This document shows, in pieces, positions 1 to 6,811 of a DNA stretch of 64,000 nucleotides (position 1 is the stretch's first letter; each line of letters starts with the position of its first letter). The stretch covers positions 8,759-72,758 of the forward strand of contig DASPTQ010000289.1 in NCBI GenBank assembly GCA_035623335.1, in the 5' to 3' direction. The notes under the pieces are model-generated. The model saw only the letters and a list, made by a program, of their open reading frames with translations, searched no databases and was not told where the DNA came from. Both the position numbers and the translations under genes were made by a program. The stretch is from JAFAGX01 sp035623335 (GTDB taxonomy: Bacteria > Acidobacteriota > Terriglobia > Terriglobales > Acidobacteriaceae).

Positions 1-830
1 TGCGAGATCTGCAATCTGCCGGTTGGCTTGGGAAAAGAAGAAACGTACACCTCGGTCTTTCCTGACACGTCGCATTGATAGGCAATCCAGTGCCCGTCGG
101 CCGAGAGCCGCGACGCGGTGACATTGGCGCCGGGCACCTCCAGCAGTGGCGACGCTCCCGCATGACCTTCCGCGGGCACGAGCACCAGACGGAATTTCCC
201 ACCCTCCCCACTTTCCTGCATGATTATGATCTTCGAATCTGGGGTCCAGTCGTTGGGATAAGCCGCGACTTCGGCTCCCACGCTAGCTTTTGCTCCACCC
301 CCATGCCATTCGCCTGCACCACGTACGGGACAGGTTTGCCGGAGCGGCTCGATTGGTACGCGATCCTCTCGCCACCGGGCGACCAAGCCGGTCCCGCGCT
401 GCGCCTCGTGTCCACCGTGAGCCGTGTCCGGGTCCCGGAAGCGATGTCCTGGATCCACAAGTCTTGTTGGCCATTGCTTGGGTTGATAATGCCGTAGACC
501 ACACGCTTCCCCTCGGGCGAGATCCGCAGCCCAGCGGTGAAAAACATGTGCTCGCCAAGTTTGCCCAATGTCTTCCCAGTGGCATCCACCACTTCCAACT
601 TACGCTGGCTAAATGCATCCCCTGTCTGGTAGAGCAGCACGCCGTTTCCCGAAGCCGAGAACACCGCATCACTGAAGATCGAGTTCACCTGCACTCCCTC
701 AGCCACTGGCACGGCATCCCCAGCGAATTCCATCCTGTTTACATCAAATGGCCGGGCCATTAGGGTCTGTTCCACTACATAGAGCAAATATCCACTGTCA
801 TAGGCCATAGGCCCGCTGGCTTTAACGCAT
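1..830 (-). pseudogene. Remnant of a PD40/TolB-like beta-propeller protein, frameshifted
   Basis: Reading leftward, one frame (stop at 224-226) encodes about 200 residues of a WD40-like PD40 propeller, with blade signatures such as SPEGKRVVYGI, DLWIQDIASG and WSPGGERIAYQSS. A second frame carries the same family on from about 270 to the window edge (PNDWTPDSKIII, ADGHWIAYQ, EVYVSSFP), so a single indel near 255-280 splits the gene. The 5' side is also cut: the reading frame opens only just after a stop near 831, and the first blade (GYLLYVVEQTLMARPFDV) starts mid-protein. In this family the propeller is usually the C-terminal half of a Ser/Thr kinase or TolB-like protein. The frameshift could be a sequencing error, but the missing N-terminus suggests real decay in an accessory region. 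Confidence 0.75.
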
Positions 831-833
831 CAT

Positions 834-1218
834 AAGCAGGCCGCCAACGACCACCGCAAGCCGCTAAGTAGTTGACTCTAAAGGCGGCCAATGGAATCCT
901 CAGCTTCACGCTCGGTGTCCATGCTTCCGCACCATTTCCGTGCAGTGTTTCCCAACCGCGGGAAACGCCTCCTGCCCCGATCGGCAAGCGGGCGAGCCAC
1001 TGCTCATATCAGTCCGGCGACGCTCGATAGCAAACTGAAATCCAGTAGCAAGGTTGTAGTGGTCGACCTATTGAACTTCGAAGAAGAAAACCGATGTGGC
1101 TAATAACAGGACTCCAACCGCAGGCTTCGCTGCCAATCCCACCGAGAAATGTCCAAGCGGCCCCATCGAGTCCTCCATCCTGCCTATAACTGCGGTCTAC
1201 TCCACTACGGACGCTGTG
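834..1218. other. Intergenic stretch with no recognisable gene
   Basis: About 385 bases between the truncated propeller remnant and the methyltransferase. The short open frames on both strands have no recognisable motif and no convincing ribosome binding site. No tRNA, strong hairpin or repeat was seen. It probably represents decayed sequence. Confidence 0.5.
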
Positions 1219-1941
1219 TCACGATGCCCGTTTCAAAACGTAAATCACCCATGGCGCTATTCTCGTTTCGTTCACCCATTTGTAGGGTTCGTCGCCCTTT
1301 GCCAACGGCTTGACCATCGCAGTGGCTTCCAGTCCTGCGTCTCGATAGATCATTCGATAAGCCTCGTCTGTGCAAACGATGTCCTCGACTGGTCGTCTGT
1401 CCTGATGGTCTGTAACGATGATGCGCACCACATCACCGCTCCGAGCGGCGGAATTCTCCGGGAAATCCTTCGTAGTGAAGGAAGCCCATTCGTGAAGGTA
1501 AATCTCAGGGGATGAAACCAGATTCACAATAATCCCCTTTGGCGTCAGCAGTTTTTGAAGGTCGCCAAAGATTCTCACCTTCATCGCCGCAGGAATGTTG
1601 TCGAAGGTGAACGCCGAGAGCGCGAGATCGAAGGTTCCAACACCAAATTCGCTCAGGTTGTCGCCGGGGACAAGGCGGTAATCGCCGAAGGAATCGATGC
1701 CGCGTGCGATCCGTAGCATGTCCTCCGAGACATCAACGCCAATCACATCGAAGCCAAGTTTTTGCAGGAAGCGGGATGATCTGCCTGTGCCACAGCCGAA
1801 ATCAAGCGCCTTCGTACCCGCGACATGCTGGGAAATGATGGCTGGTAGATCACGGTAGGCGAGATAGTACGTGTTTGCGAATTCGAGCCATGCGTATGCG
1901 TCGGCACGGTTCGCATCCTCGTAGCAGTTGACGAAGCTCAT
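1219..1941 (-). CDS. Class I SAM-dependent methyltransferase
   Basis: A 240-residue protein with a Rossmann-type methyltransferase core. Motif I (LDFGCGTGR) is at about residues 46-54 and motif II (VIGVDVSEDML) follows about 15 residues later. An acidic/aromatic post-motif (FDLALSAFTFDNIP) and a post-core strand (LTPKGIIVNLVSSPEIY) follow in the usual order, as in UbiE/Methyltransf_11/25 proteins. The start at 1941 is chosen over an in-frame ATG at 2070 because homology-like sequence begins at MSFVNCYED and a purine-rich GAAGAGGG lies just upstream. The residues before it look non-coding. The substrate cannot be told. It lies 131 bases beyond the reductase gene on the same strand. Confidence 0.8.
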   Translation of the reverse strand: MSFVNCYEDANRADAYAWLEFANTYYLAYRDLPAIISQHVAGTKALDFGCGTGRSSRFLQKLGFDVIGVDVSEDMLRIARGIDSFGDYRLVPGDNLSEFGVGTFDLALSAFTFDNIPAAMKVRIFGDLQKLLTPKGIIVNLVSSPEIYLHEWASFTTKDFPENSAARSGDVVRIIVTDHQDRRPVEDIVCTDEAYRMIYRDAGLEATAMVKPLAKGDEPYKWVNETRIAPWVIYVLKRAS

Positions 1942-2072
1942 ACCCTCTTCAATCGGGACACAGCACGACCTACCGTCAATGTTCTGACGTGAGCCACCGG
2001 GATGCAGTGACCAAAAACACAGAGATTGGTTCGTGGGTCGGCAGACAACCTGACGGCGAGTCGGGAACACTG

Positions 2073-2882
2073 CTAAAGGACGAAGGATTCACGAGCTTTG
2101 GTTTCCCGCTCCCCAGTCTTTCGGAAGACGGTCTGCCACGCTTCAGGAACATGCTGTGACAGAATCTCAAGAGCGAGTGCAGTCATACCGCCCGGAACCG
2201 CTACTCGGCGGATTATTTCTTCGGTCGTCATGTTTGCTTCACTGAAGAGTCTCGTTGTCGCATGTGCGGTTTCCTGCACCAGTTCGCGAGCGAGTATCGG
2301 TGAAAGCTCGGCATTGCTGCGCACGGCTTCATCCGCCATGGACTGCAACAAGTAAGCCAAGAGCGCCGGGCCTCCCGACGTGAGTCCGATTACCGGACGT
2401 GCCAATGACTCGGTAATTGCCACCGGTCTGCTCATGTGCCTCAGAAGATTTTCCAAGAGATTGCGATCCTCCGGTGTGAATCGCGTCCCGTACATCAGCA
2501 GTGCGACTCCCGCCCTGATCTCTTGCGTGATGGAGGGGATCAGCTTGGCTACACGGCATGGCACTCGATTTTCCAACATTGTTAACGGAATCGCGGCGGC
2601 CGTGGTGACCAGCAACTGGGCGGGATGTAGTTCACCATTCATCTGCGCGAGGGCTACAGTCACATTAGCCGCGCTGACGCAGAGAAAAATCAGATCGCAT
2701 TTGGCTGCGAGTTGCTTGGAGTTCGCAATATGGATGCCGGGAAACTCCGATGCGAGCGCATCAACTTTCGCTTGCGAGCGATTCGCCGCCCAGACTTCTT
2801 GCGGTGTCAACACGCCGGAGCGCAGGAGCACTCGGACGAGCATACCGCCCATGCTGCCGATGCCGACGAAGCCAGTATTCAT
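2073..2882 (-). CDS. Pyrroline-5-carboxylate reductase-like protein (ProC/ComER family)
   Basis: A 269-residue protein with an N-terminal NAD(P)-binding GxGxMG motif at residues 7-12 (GFVGIGSMGGML). The C-terminal half has ProC-type dimerisation helices, including GLTSGGPALLAYLL and the signature-like VAVPGGMTALALEIL. ProC reduces pyrroline-5-carboxylate to proline in the cytoplasm. The overall pattern, including the N-terminal NRS segment and the lack of the usual biosynthetic context, fits the ComER branch at least as well, so the substrate is uncertain. It may be translated together with the methyltransferase downstream. It lies in an accessory region next to recombinase remnants. Confidence 0.75.
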   Translation of the reverse strand: MNTGFVGIGSMGGMLVRVLLRSGVLTPQEVWAANRSQAKVDALASEFPGIHIANSKQLAAKCDLIFLCVSAANVTVALAQMNGELHPAQLLVTTAAAIPLTMLENRVPCRVAKLIPSITQEIRAGVALLMYGTRFTPEDRNLLENLLRHMSRPVAITESLARPVIGLTSGGPALLAYLLQSMADEAVRSNAELSPILARELVQETAHATTRLFSEANMTTEEIIRRVAVPGGMTALALEILSQHVPEAWQTVFRKTGERETKARESFVL

Positions 2883-3100
2883 GCCGACCCCCGAAAATGA
2901 CGAGGCGAAAACTATAATCTATAACCGCTCGCTATCTTACTCGCCAACTCGGAGATCCAGCGTGTAGGGCAGGCAACCAGAGCTACCGTTTTGGGTGCAG
3001 ATAACGGGCGGACGGTGGTGCATCGAGTGGCAGCGGACGAATCACATGTGCATGACCAGAACTTCAAATGCTGTGAGGCGAACGCTCGCCGCCAGAGGGA

Positions 3101-3409
3101 TTGGCTTGGTGTGAAGGTGCTGGTTTCTCCGATGCCAATGGCGGCTTCCTGGACACCGGCAATTACCGCAAGCGAGTGTTACACAAGCTAGCCGATGAGT
3201 TGGAATTGCCGAAACTAACCTTCCAAGTGATCCGGCGAACGATCACGACGCTGGCGCAGAAGAAGGGCACGGTCAAAGACGTTCAGGGACTGCTCCGGCA
3301 CTCGCGGACCGCGACCACCACGGACGTGTACATGCAGGAGATTCCAGAGAGAATTTGCTACCAAATGCTACCAAAGTGCGTCGAGGATTCATTGCAACTG
3401 ATTGGAAGG
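3101..3409 (+). pseudogene. C-terminal remnant of a tyrosine recombinase (integrase)
   Basis: The frame carries the end of a phage-type integrase catalytic domain: a strand ending in SDANGGFLDTGNYRKRVL, then LTFQVIRRTITTLAQKKG, LLRHSRTATTTDVYMQEIP. This corresponds to the box II Arg/His region and the catalytic Tyr (DVYMQ). The N-terminal arm-binding domain and box I are absent, and nothing upstream restores them, so it is a fragment. It ends immediately before a 47-bp copy of the tRNA-Ala 3' half at 3410-3456. That is the normal place for the integrase of a tRNA-targeted element. Apparent coding sequence past 3410 is only read-through of tRNA sequence. Confidence 0.8.
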
Positions 3410-3456
3410 ATTGGTGGACCTGGTCGGGTTCGAACCGACGACCTCTTCCATGCCAT
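3410..3456. repeat. Direct repeat of the tRNA-Ala 3' half (attachment-site copy, distal)
   Basis: These 47 bases are identical to 6544-6590. They contain, on the minus strand, the anticodon-loop end, variable loop, T arm, acceptor 3' strand and CCA of tRNA-Ala. The tRNA 5' half is missing here, so this copy cannot make a tRNA. A displaced 3'-half copy next to an integrase gene is the classic footprint of site-specific integration into a tRNA gene. Confidence 0.85.
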
Positions 3457-3746
3457 TTCCCTCAACTGGAGCGGGATTCATCTTCACGATCCACAAATGG
3501 GCACATCTGGTAAGTGACAACGCGGCCCAGGGATGCCCCAAGGACCGACAGACTGAGGGTCGCTTGCCCATCCCCCGTGACAAAGGCGAGAGGTTTATGG
3601 AGAGGTATGCGCCTAAGATGATGGAACAAGTATTCTTTTGGCCGTGAGTGACACCCATGACCCGCGTGCCGCCTCCGGCGCGTGAAACTGTCGAGACCGG
3701 CTTCGATATGCAGAAGGCTTTTGCGGAGTTATTGTCATGAATGCTC

Positions 3747-4703
3747 TCAGTGAAATGCGGATGCAACTTCAGTATCTGTGCTATGAGAGGACGGCCTCAG
3801 GCGCGCCTCGATAAGGTTCTGAACCTGCGACCAAACGCGTGGATCGCACTCGATGGAGGTGTGGCCCTTGAAGAAGAGCCGGTCGTACCACGGGTAGGTA
3901 TGGCACCCCTCAGGTTCTTTTTGATAAGTAAAATTGAAATTGCCGACGATGGCAGTGCGAGAAGGATCAGCCGCAACAATCTTCGCGCGGCCGTGAATCA
4001 TGCCCTTACTCTGATAAAAATTAACTGCTTCGCCGACGTTTGCCGGAATGATGGAATCGTCTTGCCCGTGCTTACGCACGCTGTCTACCTGAATTGTCAG
4101 CCCAACAGGGATGCCATCGTGCTCCAATTCTCGAGCAAGATAGACAACGGCTGAAGCACCCCAGCTATGACCGAACAATATGATCCGCCGCTGCGGTGTT
4201 TTGTCCGAAAAATGTTCAACGCTGTTCAACCACTCGAGAATCGCAACGCGGGCCTGTTCTTCTTGCCGGTTCCTGAAAACTTCAACCGTTACGCGGTCAC
4301 CACATGTTTCCTGCAAACGCCTCGCAAGCTGAACTTCCGAGTGGCGGAGGTCGTCTTGATGTACGAAACCGCCGACGAAGCCAATCACCATTGTTGGCCT
4401 GATGTTGTCATCCCCGCAAACGGTTTGGCTCTGAACGACTGAAGGTTGTGCAGTTTCGGCTACGGCGCAACTTGGTGCTAGCAACAGTAGTCCGCTCGCA
4501 ATGATCATCGGCACCGTTGCCGGAGAGCGAGAGTCCCATACATTCCGCTTGCGATGTTGTCCAACCCTCTGCATGTACTTGAGAGAATACGGAATCTCTC
4601 TGCCGCAATCGAGGCAGCACACGTATCGGTTCTGGTGCAGCCACGTCGTCTGGGAATGAACACAGTCGGACAAGTAAGCCCAAATCCATCTCAGCAAGTA
4701 CAT
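3747..4703 (-). CDS. Exported alpha/beta hydrolase-like protein with N-terminal Cys-rich domain
   Basis: A 318-residue ORF in three parts. Residues 1-60 resemble a short stand-alone protein common in Acidobacteriota, with a C-C-x2-C-G-R-E-x-P-Y motif. Residues about 66-86 form a signal peptide (MIIASGLLLLAPSCAVAET). The rest looks like an alpha/beta hydrolase, with a nucleophile elbow GHSWGAS near residue 170, so a lipase/esterase-type fold is likely. A good ribosome binding site (AGAGGAAAT) precedes the start at 4703. An internal ATG at 4508 would give a conventional exported hydrolase alone, but no clear Shine-Dalgarno precedes it. A signal peptide 65 residues in is odd, and the gene may be a recent fusion through loss of a stop. 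Substrate unknown. Confidence 0.65.
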   Translation of the reverse strand: MYLLRWIWAYLSDCVHSQTTWLHQNRYVCCLDCGREIPYSLKYMQRVGQHRKRNVWDSRSPATVPMIIASGLLLLAPSCAVAETAQPSVVQSQTVCGDDNIRPTMVIGFVGGFVHQDDLRHSEVQLARRLQETCGDRVTVEVFRNRQEEQARVAILEWLNSVEHFSDKTPQRRIILFGHSWGASAVVYLARELEHDGIPVGLTIQVDSVRKHGQDDSIIPANVGEAVNFYQSKGMIHGRAKIVAADPSRTAIVGNFNFTYQKEPEGCHTYPWYDRLFFKGHTSIECDPRVWSQVQNLIEARLRPSSHSTDTEVASAFH

Positions 4704-4837
4704 ATTTCCTCTATGCCAGGGCGGCCTGCCCGAGTTGCCGGCGATCGCATAAGCTCCCAGCTGGAGCTAGGCCAGCCCCAGGTACACTTTTCGCAGCTGT
4801 GTATAATACTCCTTCTCGCTAATCTGCGCGATTGCCG

Positions 4838-4845
4838 CCTGTAGC
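4838..4845. repeat. Left target-site duplication of the IS256-family element
   Basis: The 8 bases CCTGTAGC are repeated directly at 6138-6145, flanking the insertion sequence. IS256-family elements duplicate 8-9 bp on insertion. The good preservation suggests a fairly recent insertion. Confidence 0.8.
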
Positions 4846-6137
4846 GGTGATGTCAAGCGGCTTGTGTAAAAAGCTTGAGGGTGCGATTTTTCCACTCCAA
4901 GTTGAACCGCTGAAAAATGGAGTAGATGATGCGGTCTACGCTGGCCACGTTAACAAAGCACACCATGGGTCGAGTTCTCCTCCGGACTTCAACGAAACAA
5001 CGCTCGATCACATTGGTAGTACGCAACTTCCGCCACAACCGACACGGCAGGGAGAAAAAGGAGAGCAGCTCAGGAAGATCCTGTTGCAGGCGCCGCACCA
5101 TAGCACCATACTGGCCACGCCAACGAGCCTGGAAGCGGCGAAAGGCGGTGACCGCCTGCGTTCGGCTATCCGCCCGATAGATGGCTTGGGCTCCTTGTTT
5201 TACCTCGTCGTAATCGCATTTCCGCACATGCTCTAGGAGGTTGCGCATCTTGTGCACCCAGCAGCGCTGGTGTCGCGCCCGTGGATACACGGTCTGAATC
5301 GCCGCCGCCAGGCCGGCACACCCATCGGTGACGATCAGGAGCAACTCTTTACCTTCTAGCCCGCGCCGATACAGGTCCTGCAGCAGACCCTCCCATTCTG
5401 CCTGGCTCTCGCCCTTGCTGCGCATGAAAGCCAACAAGTGGCGCGTACCGTCGCGTCGTATCCCATAGGCGACCAACATGTGTACCCGCTTACGCCCCTC
5501 CGGACGTCGCATCCGCAGACTTACCCCGTCCAGAAACAAGTACGCGTACTGGTCACTCAGTCGCGCCTGGTGAAATTCCCGTACCGCCTGGTCCAGCGCC
5601 TGGGTGATGCGGGACACGGTTTGTGCACTGACCACCTCTCCGGTCAGGGTAGCCACTACCCGCCCCGTCTGCCGCGTCGAGATGCCTCGCAGGAAAGCCT
5701 CGCGAATCATCAACGTGACCTCTTCCGCCCGCCGTTGAAACTTTTTCACTACCTCCGGCAAGAACCCCCGCTTCCGCGTCCGTGCCATCCGCAGGCGCAG
5801 CGTTCCAAACTTGGTGACAAAATCTCGGGTGTAATACCCATTGCGATAATCCTGGCGCTCCCCACTTCGCCCGTAACGCGGACTCACCATGTAAAAATCG
5901 CGTTGCCGCTCCGACAGCAGAGCGAAGTACCTTTGCGCCGCTTCCTTGACTCGTCCCTCCAGGTCGCCCCAGAAGCTCTCCTTCAGGTCCTGGACAAAAT
6001 GTTGGAAATGCTCAGTAATCGGTGTTACTTTCGCCATTGGGTGTAAGGCTCCTTTTCTAAAGGATTTGGTTTTCGCTTGCCAGCAAAAAACCAACTTACA
6101 CCCTCTTCGCTTTTACACAGACGAATTTACGTCACCA
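4846..6137 (-). mobile_element. IS256-family insertion sequence, apparently complete
   Basis: An element of about 1.29 kb with one transposase gene and imperfect terminal inverted repeats at 4846-4883 and 6099-6137. Both ends carry TGTGTAAAA (4863-4871 and, inverted, 6111-6119), GAGGGTG and the outermost GGTGA. TGTGTAAAA is typical of the IS256 family. An 8-bp target duplication (CCTGTAGC) flanks it. Across the rejoined target, short open frames can be read on the minus strand toward a stop at 4768-4770, so the IS may have interrupted a gene. The target reading frame could not be decided. Confidence 0.9.
4853..6037 (-). CDS. IS256-family (mutator-type) transposase
   Basis: A 394-residue DDE transposase. 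The first catalytic Asp is in YLFLDGVSLRMR, the second in LLIVTDGCAGL, and the Glu in TTNVIERCFVEVRRRTRPM. The intervening C-x2-H (RCWVHKMRNLL) is also characteristic. The start at 6037 (MAKVTPITEHF) is preferred to an in-frame ATG at 6094, because the upstream residues overlap the terminal inverted repeat region. The frame is intact from end to end and of normal family length, so the element may still be active. It occupies almost the whole IS. Confidence 0.92.
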   Translation of the reverse strand: MAKVTPITEHFQHFVQDLKESFWGDLEGRVKEAAQRYFALLSERQRDFYMVSPRYGRSGERQDYRNGYYTRDFVTKFGTLRLRMARTRKRGFLPEVVKKFQRRAEEVTLMIREAFLRGISTRQTGRVVATLTGEVVSAQTVSRITQALDQAVREFHQARLSDQYAYLFLDGVSLRMRRPEGRKRVHMLVAYGIRRDGTRHLLAFMRSKGESQAEWEGLLQDLYRRGLEGKELLLIVTDGCAGLAAAIQTVYPRARHQRCWVHKMRNLLEHVRKCDYDEVKQGAQAIYRADSRTQAVTAFRRFQARWRGQYGAMVRRLQQDLPELLSFFSLPCRLWRKLRTTNVIERCFVEVRRRTRPMVCFVNVASVDRIIYSIFQRFNLEWKNRTLKLFTQAA

Positions 6138-6145
6138 CCTGTAGC
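6138..6145. repeat. Right target-site duplication of the IS256-family element
   Basis: CCTGTAGC, identical to 4838-4845. The IS end lies at 6136 or 6137. The base just before the repeat differs from the left copy, so an 8-bp rather than 9-bp duplication fits best. Confidence 0.8.
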
Positions 6146-6269
6146 CGAGCACGTGATGTAAAACGAAGGCAATACCTGCCCCGACTCGAGAAGCAGGATC
6201 GGATTACCGTCTGTTTGTTCTTTCAAAGAACGAGCGAGTTTTGACGCCGCAAGCTGACGGAGGACTGCG

Positions 6270-6483
6270 GACTGCCGAAGCTAACCTTTCAGGTGATCCG
6301 GCACGATTGCAACGCTGGGGCAAACGAAAGGGACACCAAGGACATCCAGGGCCTATTGCGGCACTCGCGGCTATCGACCACTACGGACGTTTACTGCAGG
6401 AAATTTCCGCCAGCGTGAAAGCGACGGTGGCGGCCATCAACCAAGAACTGAGGCTGAAGCCAAAAATGGCGGAGGCTTCTTAA
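6270..6483 (+). pseudogene. Degraded C-terminal remnant of a second tyrosine recombinase
   Basis: The DNA is clearly homologous to 3203-3345 in the other remnant: both encode PKLTFQVIR at the start and a LLRHSR..TTTDVY-like end. Here small deletions after the first Arg and again about 45 bases later put the conserved segments in different frames. The catalytic Tyr region reads TTTDVYC in one frame, and the C-terminal helix (AAINQELRLKPK) reads in another. It lies about 60 bases from the CCA end of the intact tRNA-Ala, as expected for the integrase of the element inserted there. Confidence 0.75.
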
Positions 6484-6543
6484 AAATTTCCGGCCAATTT
6501 CCGGCCAAACGCTTCGAGGTGGGTCCGCTAAGTGGTTTGAGAA

Positions 6544-6590
6544 ATTGGTGGACCTGGTCGGGTTCGAACCGACGACCTCTTCCATGCCAT
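6544..6590. repeat. Direct repeat copy inside the intact tRNA-Ala (proximal attachment site)
   Basis: Identical over 47 bases to 3410-3456. The identity begins just outside the CCA end of the tRNA and stops inside the anticodon loop, so the crossover region is the tRNA 3' half. Confidence 0.85.
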
Positions 6591-6621
6591 GGAAGCGCGC
6601 TCCCAACTGCGCCACAGGCCC
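6546..6621 (-). tRNA. tRNA-Ala (anticodon GGC)
   Basis: A complete cloverleaf folds on the minus strand. The acceptor stem is GGGCCTG/CAGGTCC and includes the G3-U70 wobble pair that marks alanine tRNAs. The D stem is GCGC/GCGC, the anticodon stem CTTCC/GGAAG around loop ATGGCAT, and the T stem GTCGG/CCGAC with loop TTCGAAC. Discriminator A is followed by an encoded CCA. The anticodon GGC reads GCC/GCU alanine codons. The 3' half is duplicated at 3410-3456 by integration. Confidence 0.95.
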
Positions 6622-6811
6622 ACTCGTGACTGAAGATATTTTAATTTTCGCCTACCTGCTAGTCATAGTCAAACGAGAATGCGCTAGGCGAGGCGAGTAA
6701 GTGATATCGCGATGAAGATAGGAATTGTCCCGTGCCCCGCGCAGCAAGGACGCGCCCTGAGCCCCATCCGCCTCGTGTCGCAGCCAAGGGCCAGTGGAGG
6801 CCAAGCGGTGC

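Larger units (their letters stand above)
3410..6590. mobile_element. Small integrated element (genomic-island remnant) at tRNA-Ala
   Basis: The 3.1-kb interval is bounded by the two 47-bp repeats of the tRNA 3' half. It contains a decayed integrase fragment next to the intact tRNA (about 6270-6483), an alpha/beta hydrolase gene, and an IS256-family insertion. The integrase is too degraded to be active. The related fragment at 3101-3409, outside the distal repeat, suggests a second element integrated in tandem and extending left. Its outer repeat was not found in the window. Confidence 0.7.

Noticed and set aside
3402..3647. Short open frame reading through the tRNA-like repeat
   Set aside because: Its residues (GFEPTTSS...) come from tRNA-Ala sequence; this kind of frame is a known annotation artefact.
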